A DNA stretch of 64,000 bases from Candidatus Berkiella aquae (GCF_001431295.2 NZ_LKAJ02000001.1:1364001-1428000); one strand, 5' to 3'; counted from the stretch's first letter, positions 18,346-26,849 are shown. Notes: generated from the letters alone by a model not told the origin. Program-made: numbers and translations.

Positions 18346-18350
18346 CGTAG
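18323..18350 (-). terminator. Hairpin after suhB
   Basis: CTACGCATCT and AGATGCGTAG are perfectly complementary with an 8-nt loop, 10 bp beyond the suhB stop. Only the left half (CTACGCATCT) recurs at 17044-17053 upstream of the intact nucleotidyltransferase-like gene, so this hairpin marks an edge of the duplication. Confidence 0.5.
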
Positions 18351-18359
18351 TTTTGCTGA

Positions 18360-19151
18360 TTAGGGATTAAAATGTTGGCGGTAAAGTTCGAGCATTTGTT
18401 GATGAATTTTAGGTGGAGCAGCCAAAATACTCTTCGCATTGAGAAATTCAGGATTACCTTCAATGGTGGTAACCCAACCGCCAGCTTCTTGAATAAAAAG
18501 TGATCCTGCTGCAACATCCCATGGTTTTAAACCAAATTCCCAAAAACCATCGAGGCGTCCTGCTGCAACATAAGCCAGATCAAGTGCTGCTGCGCCTGCG
18601 CGGCGGATACCTGCACAATGAGGAATTAATGCTTTAAAGAAAGTCAGATATTGATCAAGATTACTGAATTCGCGAAAAGGAAAACCCGTACCGACCAGAG
18701 CTGAATCAATTTTCTCCAAATTGCTGACACGTAATCGACGACCATTCATTTGTACGCCTTGGCCACGTGTCGCGCTAAAAAGCTCATCGCGAATAGGATC
18801 GTAAACAACCCCATGTTGAATTTTATCGAGTTGTTTGACGCCGATAGAAACGCAAAATTGCGGGAATCCATGCAAAAAATTGGTCGTGCCATCTAAAGGA
18901 TCGATGATCCATTGTGTTTCTTCATCACTGCCTTCAATAAGACCATACTCTTCGCCCAAAATAGTATGTTGGGGATAAGCACGTTTAATGGTATCGATGA
19001 TAATTTCTTCAGCTGCCTTGTCGACTTGTGAAGCATAATCGTGATGACCTTTTTCAATCACAGTTAAGCTTTCAGCTGTATCTTGTGCTCGTAAGATCAT
19101 TTTACCCGCTGAACGGGCTGCCTTAATGGCAATATTTACAATTGGATGCAT
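18360..19151 (-). CDS. suhB: Inositol-1-monophosphatase family protein SuhB
   Basis: SuhB hydrolyses inositol phosphates and in E. coli also joins the rRNA antitermination complex. The 263-residue product (E. coli 267) shows the Mg-dependent phosphatase motifs GEEYGL, DPLDGTTNF and WDVAAGSLFIQEAGG in order. It is divergent from trmJ, the same arrangement as in E. coli, where suhB and trmJ precede the isc operon. Confidence 0.95.
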   Translation of the reverse strand: MHPIVNIAIKAARSAGKMILRAQDTAESLTVIEKGHHDYASQVDKAAEEIIIDTIKRAYPQHTILGEEYGLIEGSDEETQWIIDPLDGTTNFLHGFPQFCVSIGVKQLDKIQHGVVYDPIRDELFSATRGQGVQMNGRRLRVSNLEKIDSALVGTGFPFREFSNLDQYLTFFKALIPHCAGIRRAGAAALDLAYVAAGRLDGFWEFGLKPWDVAAGSLFIQEAGGWVTTIEGNPEFLNAKSILAAPPKIHQQMLELYRQHFNP

Positions 19152-19208
19152 GATTGGGGCCTTAATCTTAGTTTGGCGGCATTATACTCAAACACTGACT
19201 ACCTTGCT

Positions 19209-19991
19209 ATGATAAGTGTTTTTATAAAGCAGATTAACAAAGTGAACCAACCTATTTCTATCATTCTTTGCCAAACAAGTCATCCCGGGAATATTGGTGC
19301 TAGCGCTCGATCTATGAAAACTATGGCGTTGAAGCAATTAGTCTTAATTGAGCCAGCCATATTTCCAAGCAATGTTGCTGTGGAGCGAGCGAGTGGGGCA
19401 GATGACGTATTAGCCAATGCTAAAGTTTATGGTTCATTAAATGAGGGGGTTGCCAATTGCCAATGGTTATTTGGTACCAGTGCGCGCTCACGTGCTTTTC
19501 CTTGGCCGCAACTCACGCCATTTGAAGCCGCAGCTAAGATGTTAGAGTTAACAGCGACACAACAATCGGTTGGGATCTTATTTGGTAATGAGCAATCGGG
19601 TTTATCAAATGAGCAATTACAGCAATGTGATTTTCATATCGCTATCCCTGCTAATCCAGAGTACAGCTCTTTAAATTTAGGGAGTGCAGTACAAATTATT
19701 TGTTATGAAATTTATCAGGCTTGGCTTAAGCATAAGCAAGAGCCGACACTATCTGAAATGACTGTCCCAGCAATAGGACACAAAGCCAATCATGATGAAA
19801 TCGCTGGGTTACTAGAGCATTTTGAAAAAGTGTCAGTTGAAATTGGCTTTCTTGATCCTAAACATCCCAAGAAGCTATTGCCGCGTTTAAAACGTCTTTT
19901 TGCAAAGGCTCAATTAGAGAAAGAAGAAGTTAATTTACTGCGTGGCTTCTTAAAATTAGCGAATTCCAAAAAGGACACCCAAATTTCTTAA
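19209..19991 (+). CDS. trmJ: tRNA (cytidine/uridine-32-2'-O)-methyltransferase TrmJ
   Basis: TrmJ is a SPOUT-class methyltransferase that 2'-O-methylates position 32 of certain tRNAs. The family pattern is clear: QTSHPGNIGASARSMKTM near the N-terminus, then LFGNEQSGLSNEQL and IPANPEYSSLNLGSAVQ forming the knotted SAM site. ATG 19209 is chosen, giving about 260 residues; GTG 19242 (next to NQPISI) would match the E. coli N-terminus better, and an upstream in-frame ATG would overlap suhB. The last codons, SKKDTQIS, are encoded by a copy of the GGACACCC repeat (19974-19981), so the C-terminus may have been rewritten by repeat insertion. Confidence 0.92.
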   Translation: MISVFIKQINKVNQPISIILCQTSHPGNIGASARSMKTMALKQLVLIEPAIFPSNVAVERASGADDVLANAKVYGSLNEGVANCQWLFGTSARSRAFPWPQLTPFEAAAKMLELTATQQSVGILFGNEQSGLSNEQLQQCDFHIAIPANPEYSSLNLGSAVQIICYEIYQAWLKHKQEPTLSEMTVPAIGHKANHDEIAGLLEHFEKVSVEIGFLDPKHPKKLLPRLKRLFAKAQLEKEEVNLLRGFLKLANSKKDTQIS

Positions 19992-20077
19992 CTTTAAAAA
20001 TAAAAATGGATGTCCTACAAGATAGGACACCCATTTTTTAATAAAGGACAGTCAAATTATGTAAAATATGACTATCC
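19974..20077. repeat. GGACAnCC repeat cluster between trmJ and the acidic repeat protein gene
   Basis: GGACACCC (19974), GGATGTCC (20008), GGACACCC (20025), GGACAGTC (20046) and GACTATCC (20070) lie within 104 bp, two direct and inverted pairs. The first copy lies inside the 3' end of trmJ. Confidence 0.75.
20002..20038. terminator. Bidirectional terminator made of inverted GGACA repeats
   Basis: AAAAATGGATGTCCTA pairs with TAGGACACCCATTTTT around a 5-nt loop, with one mismatch in 16. It has T-runs on both strands and sits between the convergent trmJ and the acidic repeat protein gene. Confidence 0.8.
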
Positions 20078-20104
20078 TAAAGTAGGTTGTCGAAGTAAAG
20101 TTAA

Positions 20105-20962
20105 TTACTTGTTTACGAATTTTCGAGCTTTTGCTTCGTAGTGCTTCTTAACGTCAGAAATTTCACCTCTTGTGTGCGCATTTTCTAGTTTGCGCAATGA
20201 TTTATATGCGTAGTGCCAGACTTGTTCACGATTGCCTTTTTCCGTACCCTTAGCTAATTTTTGAAAGTTGCCAAAAGAAGTTTTATTTTGCTTTTCTGTG
20301 CCAATTAGTTCATTTAATTCACGTGCTAATTGCTTATATGACTTTTCTTCTACAGAGTCTTCAATGCTAGAAGATTTTTTGCTAGCTGAGCTCTTTATTT
20401 TACTATCAGCAGATTTTGTTAAATCTACTAATTCTTTGGAATCAAGCGAATCAGCAGAGTATTGATCTGAATTTTCAGAACCAACGGAGTTTTCTTCTTG
20501 AAAAGAGTGATCAGATTCATCAGAACTTTCTGATTTTTCAGCTGTTATTTCTAAATCTGCTATCTCTTTGGACTCAAGCGAATCAGCGGAGTACTCAGCT
20601 GAATTTTCAGCACTAACTGAATTTTCTTCTTGATAAGTGTGATCAGATTCATCAGAACTCTCTGAATCAATGACGTTGGTCTGAGTGTTAGCTTCAGCGG
20701 CTGGCTGGGTTAAATAATTATAAGCTGTATTGATCATAGCAGCGCCAGCGGTAGCGATCCCTGTGGTTGTTGCGAGGGTAGCAATTGCTGTTAAGGGAGT
20801 AACAACAGCCGAGCCAAAACCCAACGTAAATCCTGCCCAGCCTAATCCGGCAAGTGCGCCAACAGCGGGTACGGTATAATTTGTCTGCTGTGTAGCTGGT
20901 TCATTATTAGTGCGCGCTTTTTTAGCAGGATTATTTAATTCTTCAGTAGGGCCTCGTTTCAT
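20105..20962 (-). CDS. NLS-motif, membrane-segment, acidic Ser-rich repeat protein
   Basis: A 285-residue protein of no recognised family. Residues 2-17 read KR-x10-KKAR, the exact spacing of a classical bipartite nuclear localisation signal. Residues about 30-85 form one or two hydrophobic, Gly/Ala/Thr-rich membrane segments. Two tandem acidic repeats of about 44 residues follow, each starting SESSDESDH and containing YSADSL. The C-terminal 80 residues are basic and helical. The gene separates trmJ from iscR, which are neighbours in E. coli, so it looks inserted. A host-targeted role is inferred only; the basic N-terminus next to a membrane segment could simply set membrane topology. Confidence 0.75.
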   Translation of the reverse strand: MKRGPTEELNNPAKKARTNNEPATQQTNYTVPAVGALAGLGWAGFTLGFGSAVVTPLTAIATLATTTGIATAGAAMINTAYNYLTQPAAEANTQTNVIDSESSDESDHTYQEENSVSAENSAEYSADSLESKEIADLEITAEKSESSDESDHSFQEENSVGSENSDQYSADSLDSKELVDLTKSADSKIKSSASKKSSSIEDSVEEKSYKQLARELNELIGTEKQNKTSFGNFQKLAKGTEKGNREQVWHYAYKSLRKLENAHTRGEISDVKKHYEAKARKFVNK

Positions 20963-21146
20963 AGTAACTCCAAAATAAGATTATCAAGGTGGAAAGTCAG
21001 TGATTATACTTACATTCTTCGAAGATGCACCTGTCAACATCGTCTACTTGTTGCCACTTGTCGCTGTTGTTCGTATAAGTTCGAACCTATAGAGTTTTTG
21101 CTTTATGTAAGTTCAAATTTATGAATTTAGCTTTCTAGGGGAGACT

Positions 21147-21171
21147 AATCTTGACTATTTTAGTCGGGTTA
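21147..21171 (+). promoter_or_regulatory. IscR type-1 binding site overlapping the isc promoter
   Basis: The 25-bp stretch fits the E. coli type-1 IscR consensus ATASYYGACTRwwwYAGTCRRSTAT at 21 of 25 positions, including the full core GACTATTTTAGTC. A -35-like TTGACT (21151-21156) lies inside it, with a weak -10 candidate CATGCT 17 bp on. Repression of the operon by [2Fe-2S]-IscR is expected from this placement, 38 bp before the iscR ATG. Confidence 0.75.
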
Positions 21172-21208
21172 GGCATGCTGCGCTCAATTCTTGCAGGAAT
21201 TGAGTGTT

Positions 21209-21670
21209 ATGAAACTAACAACTAAGGGTCGTTATGCCGTCACAGCATTAGTCGACTTAGCAAGCCGTCATCAATCAGAGCCTATCAGTATTGCTGAAGT
21301 TGCTTTACGGCATCGTATTTCTGTCGCTTATCTTGAACGGTTAGCAGGGGTTATGCGTGCAAAAGGGCTGCTTAAAAGTGTACGTGGGCCCAAAGGCGGT
21401 TATGTCCTAGCCAAGCCTCCTGCACAAATTACGGTGGCTGATATCATTCAAGCTGTCGATGAAAAAATTGATACAACCCGTTGTCACGGGAAAGGTAATT
21501 GCCACGAAGGCACGATGTGCATCACCCATCACTTATGGGACAGGCTCAATCAAGAAATCTTTGATTTCCTAAAAAGTATCACCTTAAGCGAATTGATAAA
21601 TGAACCTCATTTATTAGCACAAAAAAATAATACTTACCCCTTACAATGGCTTGGAGCGAATCATGCATAA
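21209..21670 (+). CDS. iscR: Fe-S cluster assembly transcriptional regulator IscR
   Basis: IscR is an Rrf2-family repressor whose DNA-binding form depends on its [2Fe-2S] cluster. The protein starts MKLTTKGRYAVTA, has the winged-helix segment, and keeps the cluster ligands Cys92, Cys98, Cys104 and His107 at the E. coli positions. It is 153 residues long. ATG 21209 is chosen over an upstream TTG because it matches the family N-terminus and is preceded by AGGAA. It leads the isc operon and overlaps the next small gene by 8 bp. Confidence 0.96.
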   Translation: MKLTTKGRYAVTALVDLASRHQSEPISIAEVALRHRISVAYLERLAGVMRAKGLLKSVRGPKGGYVLAKPPAQITVADIIQAVDEKIDTTRCHGKGNCHEGTMCITHHLWDRLNQEIFDFLKSITLSELINEPHLLAQKNNTYPLQWLGANHA

Positions 21671-21893
21671 TGCAGTTTTACTTTCTAGCAATAATGAAAT
21701 TCGCCAGCCTTGCAGCTTTGTATTAGCACAACAATTACTACGACAAGGACTAGCAAAAATTGTGCAATATTACCCTTTAACCGTAAAATTCAAGGGTAAT
21801 TCGCAAGATGATGCGCCAGCAATGGTGCAAAATGGAGATACTCCCCCTAGGATGGATAGTAAAAAAAGTAGTCTGATAAGAGAATACCTTTAA
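21663..21893 (+). CDS. Small isc-operon protein with an RRXRR-like segment
   Basis: A 76-residue protein between iscR and iscS. Evidence that it is real: a GGAG ribosome site 6 bp upstream, an 8-bp overlap with iscR, and a TAATG overlap with the iscS start. Residues 5-44 resemble the RRXRR (PLMP) domain known from IscB-type and HNH proteins: a leading VLLSS strand, then [19 protein letters not shown], similar to the family pattern LLkkGkAkvvrr-PftIqL. The PLMP motif itself is not conserved (RQPCS instead). The tail is polar and probably disordered. E. coli has no gene here. A function in Fe-S assembly is suggested only by context. Confidence 0.75.
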   Translation: MHNAVLLSSNNEIRQPCSFVLAQQLLRQGLAKIVQYYPLTVKFKGNSQDDAPAMVQNGDTPPRMDSKKSSLIREYL

Positions 21894-23098
21894 TGAAACA
21901 ACTTTATTTTGATTATGCCGCAACAACGCCTCTCGATCCCCGTGTGATTGAAAAAATGGTTGATTGTCTGCAAGAAGATTATGGTAACCCAGCATCGCGT
22001 TCGCATGCTTATGGTTGGCGCGCAGAGCAGTTAGTAGAAGAAGCGCGTGAAGCGGTTGCTGCTTTAATCAATGCTGATTCCCGCGAAATAATTTGGACAT
22101 CAGGCGCTACCGAATCGAATAATCTTGCGATTAAAGGGGCTGCTCAATTTTATCAACGCAAAGGTAAGCATATTATTACCAGCAAAATTGAGCACAAAGC
22201 GGTTCTTGATACTTGCCGACAATTAGAACGGGAAGGGTTTGAAGTAACTTATTTAGAGCCCAACAAGCAAGGGCTGATTGAAGTGGAAAGTATCGCAAAT
22301 GCGATTCGAGAAGATACCGTTGTTGTCTCTATTATGCATGCCAATAATGAAATTGGTGTGATTCAAAATATTGAAGCGATTGGCAAATTAACTCGCGAGA
22401 AAGGTATTATTTTTCATGTCGATGCGGCACAAACTGCCGGTAAAATTCATATCGATATGCAAGCCAATGAAATTGATTTACTGTCTATTTCAGGTCATAA
22501 ACTCTATGGGCCGAAGGGGATTGGCGCATTATTTGTGCGTCGTAAACCGCGTATTCGCTTAAATCCACAAATGCATGGTGGTGGACACGAAAGGGGTTTA
22601 CGTTCAGGCACATTACCCACACACCAAATCGTCGGTATGGGCGAGGCTTGTAAAATTGCAAAAGCGGAATTAGAGCAAGAAGGAAAAAGAATTGCGCAAT
22701 TACGCGATAGATTATGGCAAGGGCTAAGTGACATTGAGGAAGTTCATCTGAACGGGCATCCAACCAAGCGATTACCCGGGATTTTAAATCTGAGCATTAA
22801 TTTCATCGAAGGTGAATCTTTGTTGATGGGCCTAAAAGATTTAGCACTCTCTTCTGGTTCAGCCTGCACTTCGGCTAGCTTGGAGCCTTCTTACGTACTA
22901 CGAGCGTTAGGGTTAAATGATGAGTTAGCCCATAGTAGCTTACGCTTTTCGATGGGGCGTTTTAGTACCGAAGAAGAAGTCGATTATGCCATTAAGGCTG
23001 TGCGTAAAATCATTTCTCGTTTAAGAGAAATGTCTCCTTTATGGGATATGCACCAAGAAGGCATTGATTTAAATACAATTGAGTGGACAGCTCACTAA
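21893..23098 (+). CDS. iscS: Cysteine desulfurase IscS
   Basis: IscS is the PLP enzyme that takes sulfur from cysteine and passes it to IscU and other acceptors. The 401-residue product has the PLP lysine Lys203 in [10 protein letters not shown] and the persulfide Cys325 in [21 protein letters not shown] is also typical. Its ATG overlaps the stop of the preceding small gene, indicating translational coupling. Confidence 0.98.
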   Translation: MKQLYFDYAATTPLDPRVIEKMVDCLQEDYGNPASRSHAYGWRAEQLVEEAREAVAALINADSREIIWTSGATESNNLAIKGAAQFYQRKGKHIITSKIEHKAVLDTCRQLEREGFEVTYLEPNKQGLIEVESIANAIREDTVVVSIMHANNEIGVIQNIEAIGKLTREKGIIFHVDAAQTAGKIHIDMQANEIDLLSISGHKLYGPKGIGALFVRRKPRIRLNPQMHGGGHERGLRSGTLPTHQIVGMGEACKIAKAELEQEGKRIAQLRDRLWQGLSDIEEVHLNGHPTKRLPGILNLSINFIEGESLLMGLKDLALSSGSACTSASLEPSYVLRALGLNDELAHSSLRFSMGRFSTEEEVDYAIKAVRKIISRLREMSPLWDMHQEGIDLNTIEWTAH

Positions 23099-23116
23099 TA
23101 ACAAGGTGTTTTAGGT

Positions 23117-23527
23117 ATGGCGTACAATGAAAAAGTAATAGATCACTATGAAAACCCACGTAATGTTGGCAATTTAGATAAAAATAGCCCCAATGTAGGT
23201 ACGGGAATGGTGGGCGCGCCTGCTTGTGGCGATGTCATGAAGTTACAAATCGAAGTCGATGAAAATACGGGGCTCATTAAGAATGCCGTTTTTAAGACTT
23301 ATGGGTGTGGTTCAGCGATTGCTTCAAGCTCTCTTGCAACCGAATGGTTAAAGGGGCGAACCTTAGAAGAAGCTGATAAAATAAAAAATACAGATATCGC
23401 ACAAGAATTAAAGTTGCCGCCAGTGAAAATACACTGTTCTTTATTAGCTGAAGATGCCATTAAAGCCGCTGTAAAAGATTATCAGGCCAAGCAACTTGAG
23501 CGAGGCAGTTATGCAGAAGCTGAATAG
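23117..23527 (+). CDS. iscU: Fe-S cluster scaffold protein IscU
   Basis: IscU is the scaffold on which the [2Fe-2S] cluster is built before transfer by HscA/HscB. Ligands Cys37, Cys64 and Cys107, with Asp39 and His106, are all present. The LPPVKIHCS segment contains the HscA recognition motif LPPVK. It has 136 residues, a few more than E. coli's 128. Its last 17 bp overlap iscA. Confidence 0.98.
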   Translation: MAYNEKVIDHYENPRNVGNLDKNSPNVGTGMVGAPACGDVMKLQIEVDENTGLIKNAVFKTYGCGSAIASSSLATEWLKGRTLEEADKIKNTDIAQELKLPPVKIHCSLLAEDAIKAAVKDYQAKQLERGSYAEAE

Positions 23528-23903
23528 TTTACCCAACAACGATCCTGGCTTGTCAGTGACTGAAGCGGCATTACAATATATTCGTCGCTCATTGCACAAA
23601 ACAGAATCTGAATCACCCAAAGCGATTGGTATTCGTGTAGGTGTCAAAAAAGCGGGTTGCTCAGGCTATGAATACATTCTAGAAGCGGCATTTGCTGATA
23701 GCTTGAAATCACTTGATTATGTCTTTTCCTTTGATGATGTTTCAATCTTAATTGATAAAGAAATCTATTTGAAATTTTTCAAAGGTGGCACGATACTAGA
23801 TTTTCGCAAGGAAGGGCTAAAACAGGGATTACAGTTTGAAAACCCCAATGTGGCACATCAATGTGGTTGTGGTGAAAGCTTTACTTTAGAAGATGAATCA
23901 TAA
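23511..23903 (+). CDS. iscA: A-type Fe-S carrier protein IscA
   Basis: IscA binds iron or Fe-S clusters and delivers them to target proteins. The three family cysteines are present: Cys50 in GCSGYEY, and Cys118 and Cys120 in QCGCGES. ATG 23511 is chosen over an in-frame TTG at 23496 because an AGG lies 6 bp upstream. The N-terminus is about 20 residues longer than E. coli IscA (130 versus 107 residues). It overlaps iscU by 17 bp and abuts hscB. Confidence 0.95.
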   Translation: MQKLNSLPNNDPGLSVTEAALQYIRRSLHKTESESPKAIGIRVGVKKAGCSGYEYILEAAFADSLKSLDYVFSFDDVSILIDKEIYLKFFKGGTILDFRKEGLKQGLQFENPNVAHQCGCGESFTLEDES

Positions 23904-24410
23904 GTGATTGATTTCGATTATTTTGCTCTTTTTGGTGTACCGCCTGTTTTTACACAAGATCTGGCTACTCTCAAAGCACGTTATCTGGAATTGCAACAAA
24001 CCATGCATCCCGATAACTTTGTCAATGCTTTAGCGCACGAAAGGCAGCTAGCAATAAGCTATGCTGCTGCTGTTAATGAAGCCATCAAAATATTATCATG
24101 CCCTTTGCAACGAGCGATTTATTTACTCAAAATCAAGGGTGTTGACACGGAAAGTGAAACCGATACCCAAATGCCGATGGCGTTTTTAGCAGAACAAATG
24201 GAATTGCGAGAGCAGCTCATGGATGTTTCAGATGAGTCAGAACGTATTACCTTAGAAAATAAGATTAATGATGCGTGGCAAGCTTGTGAAAAAGGTTTAA
24301 CACAAACACTCGATGCCACCCCAACCGATTTACCTGCTGCAAGATTATGGGTGCGAAAAATGCAATTTTACGCACGCTTACGTGAGGAAGTACAGCTATG
24401 TCTTTGTTAG
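23904..24410 (+). CDS. hscB: Fe-S cluster co-chaperone HscB (J-protein)
   Basis: HscB brings IscU to the chaperone HscA and stimulates its ATPase. The N-terminal J-domain has the HPD motif at residues 35-37, and the C-terminal three-helix IscU-binding domain follows. The start is GTG directly after the iscA stop. It has 168 residues (E. coli 171) and overlaps hscA by 13 bp. Confidence 0.95.
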   Translation: MIDFDYFALFGVPPVFTQDLATLKARYLELQQTMHPDNFVNALAHERQLAISYAAAVNEAIKILSCPLQRAIYLLKIKGVDTESETDTQMPMAFLAEQMELREQLMDVSDESERITLENKINDAWQACEKGLTQTLDATPTDLPAARLWVRKMQFYARLREEVQLCLC

Positions 24411-26236
24411 AGATTAAGATGCCAGTTCTTAAGCAGCAAGAACGACTCGCAGTGGGTATCGATTTGGGTACTACGCATTCGTTGATAGCTTGTGATATTA
24501 AAGGTGAGGTCCAAATATTAACGGATGAAGCAGCAGAGGAACTTTTACCATCGGTTGTGCATTATCAGCAAGATGGTCAAACGTTAGTCGGTACTGCGGC
24601 CAAGGCATTATTTGCACAAGATCCCCATAACACGATTGTTTCGGTTAAACGTTTAATGGGAAAAAACCGAGAAGATATTCAGGCAAGTGGTATTTCCTTA
24701 CCCTTAAAATGGGTGAATTCTCAAGCATTACAAGTTGAGACAGTAGCGGGTGCATTTTCCCCGGTTGAAATCTCAGCAGATATCTTAAAATCCTTAATTG
24801 CACGGGCAAAAAAAGTCGATGAGAAGATAACAGATGCGGTTATCACTGTTCCAGCTTATTTTGATGAAGCACAAAGACAAGCAACCAAAGATGCAGCGCG
24901 TCTTGCTGGTATTAACGTATTACGATTATTAAATGAACCCACCGCTGCGGCAATTGCCTATGGTTTAGATCAAGGCGCCCAAGGTTATTGCTTAGTCTAT
25001 GACATGGGTGGTGGTACTTTTGATGTATCATTATTAAAACTCTCTCAAGGTGTTTTTGAAGTCCTGGCAACAGGAGGGGATACGCAGTTAGGGGGGGATG
25101 ATGTTGATTCTGCGATTGCGAAGTGGTTGTTAGCTCAAGCACAATTATCAATCGATGCTTATCCTTTAGCGCTCGTTGCTGCGCGCAAAGCAAAAGAACA
25201 ATTAACGACCGTATCAGCCGTAACGGTAAGTTTAGCAACTTGGCAAGGTGAATTATCGCGTACGCTATTAAATGAATGGATAGCACCTCTTATTGATAGA
25301 ACTTTAATGCTATGCCAGCAAGTTTTAAAAGATGCGAGCCTCAAAATCAGTGATATTGATCAAGTGGTTTTAGTGGGTGGCTCAACCCGCATGCCACACC
25401 TTCGGGAAAGAGTGACCGATTTTTTTGCTCAAACACCGTTAACCAATATTGATCCCGATAGGGTGGTTGCGATAGGTGCTGCGATTCAAGCCAGTCAATT
25501 GGCAGGCAATCGTCGTGATAACAGTGTTTTACTCTTGGATGTTGTGCCCTTGTCATTAGGTATCGAGATGATGGGAGGCGTTGTTGAAAAAATCGTATTG
25601 CGTAATACCTCAATCCCTGCACAAGCAACGCAATTATTTACAACCTATCAAGATAATCAAACCGGTTTATCGTTACATGTCGTACAAGGTGAGCGTGAGC
25701 TGGCTAATGATTGTCGTTCGCTTGCGAAATTTGAATTGACGGGGATCCCTGCGATGCCTGCGGGCAAAGCCCGGATTGAAGTTATTTTTCGAGTCGATGC
25801 GGATGGGCTTTTACAAGTGGAAGCAAAAGAACAAAGCACTGGACAACGAAGCCAAATTACCGTGAAGCCAAGTTATGGTTTGACAGAAGATATGGTGAAT
25901 GCCATTGTCGAAACCGCTATTGATTCAATGGATGAAGATAAACAAGCAAGAAAAGTACAAGAAAAAATCAATGAAGCGCAAGCGGTGTTGTTAAATCTTG
26001 AAAAAGCCTTGCAACAAGATGCGAGCTTGTTGTCAGCCAAGCATTATGAATCGCTTTGTCATGATATCAAAAGGCTACAAGATAGCATTCAAGCACGCCA
26101 ACGTGATCGTATACAACAAACATTAAAGGAAATGGAACCTTTATTACAGTTGTTTGCAGAGCTAAGACTGAATGCCGCATTACGACAAGTTGTTGCAGGC
26201 AAACGAGTGAATGAATTGGATACCTTATTATCATGA
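24398..26236 (+). CDS. hscA: Fe-S assembly Hsp70 chaperone HscA
   Basis: HscA is a specialised Hsp70 that binds the LPPVK motif of IscU and drives cluster transfer. Visible: VGIDLGTTHS, the second phosphate motif YDMGGGTFDVSLL, VVLVGGSTRMP, and the substrate-binding domain after about residue 390. The length of 612 residues is close to E. coli's 616. The N-terminal 20-residue lead is typical of HscA and absent in DnaK. Confidence 0.97.
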   Translation: MSLLEIKMPVLKQQERLAVGIDLGTTHSLIACDIKGEVQILTDEAAEELLPSVVHYQQDGQTLVGTAAKALFAQDPHNTIVSVKRLMGKNREDIQASGISLPLKWVNSQALQVETVAGAFSPVEISADILKSLIARAKKVDEKITDAVITVPAYFDEAQRQATKDAARLAGINVLRLLNEPTAAAIAYGLDQGAQGYCLVYDMGGGTFDVSLLKLSQGVFEVLATGGDTQLGGDDVDSAIAKWLLAQAQLSIDAYPLALVAARKAKEQLTTVSAVTVSLATWQGELSRTLLNEWIAPLIDRTLMLCQQVLKDASLKISDIDQVVLVGGSTRMPHLRERVTDFFAQTPLTNIDPDRVVAIGAAIQASQLAGNRRDNSVLLLDVVPLSLGIEMMGGVVEKIVLRNTSIPAQATQLFTTYQDNQTGLSLHVVQGERELANDCRSLAKFELTGIPAMPAGKARIEVIFRVDADGLLQVEAKEQSTGQRSQITVKPSYGLTEDMVNAIVETAIDSMDEDKQARKVQEKINEAQAVLLNLEKALQQDASLLSAKHYESLCHDIKRLQDSIQARQRDRIQQTLKEMEPLLQLFAELRLNAALRQVVAGKRVNELDTLLS

Positions 26237-26574
26237 CCAAAGTGACCTTCTTACCGCATGAAACACTCTGCCCCCTGGGCAAAACGATTGAAGTTGAGCC
26301 TGGGCAATCCATTTTAGAAGCTGCTTTAGCGCATGATATTCAGATCGATCATGCTTGCGAAATGGCATGTGCTTGTACTACCTGTCATGTCATTGTTCGA
26401 AAAGGGTTTAATTCGCTTGAAGAAGCCTCAGAACGTGAAGAAGACTTACTGGATAAAGCATGGGGACTTGAAAGTGAGTCTCGGTTAAGTTGCCAAGCGA
26501 TTGTCGAGGATAAAGAACTTGTTGTTGAAATCCCCAAATATTCTATTAATCAAGTTTCGGAGAACCGAAAGTGA
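26233..26574 (+). CDS. fdx: [2Fe-2S] ferredoxin of the Isc system
   Basis: An adrenodoxin-type ferredoxin that supplies electrons for cluster assembly. Cluster ligands are Cys42, Cys48, Cys51 and Cys87, identical in position to E. coli Fdx. It has 113 residues. Its start overlaps the hscA stop by 4 bp and its end overlaps iscX. Confidence 0.97.
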   Translation: MTKVTFLPHETLCPLGKTIEVEPGQSILEAALAHDIQIDHACEMACACTTCHVIVRKGFNSLEEASEREEDLLDKAWGLESESRLSCQAIVEDKELVVEIPKYSINQVSENRK

Positions 26575-26771
26575 CATACCAATGGACCGACATTACGGCA
26601 ATTGCTGAAGATTTGTTAGAGGCGCATCCTGGGGTTGATCCGCAAATGGTGCGATTTACCGATTTGCATCGATGGATCTGTGAATTACCGGATTTTCAAG
26701 ATGATCCTAAGCGTAGTAATGAAAAAATTTTAGAAGCAATACAAGCCGCTTGGATAGCCGAGGCTACTTAG
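26571..26771 (+). CDS. iscX: Fe-S assembly protein IscX
   Basis: IscX is a small acidic protein that binds IscS and modulates its activity and iron supply. The 66-residue length equals that of E. coli. YQWTDI, VRFTDLHRWICELPDF and SNEKILEAIQAAW match the family closely. It starts with GTG, overlapping the fdx stop by 4 bp, and ends the isc operon. Confidence 0.95.
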   Translation: MTYQWTDITAIAEDLLEAHPGVDPQMVRFTDLHRWICELPDFQDDPKRSNEKILEAIQAAWIAEAT

Positions 26772-26849
26772 TTGTCTATTAAGCATAGGCCCTAGTATAA
26801 TGTTCAGTCTTAAAAAATAATTAGTTGGAATAATAACCCGGAGATAATC

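Noticed and set aside
22485-22763. Two antisense frames inside iscS
   Set aside because: They lie fully within the conserved iscS gene and show no family similarity.
24912-25286. 124-codon antisense frame inside hscA
   Set aside because: hscA is unambiguous on the other strand; the frame is a shadow of its codon pattern.
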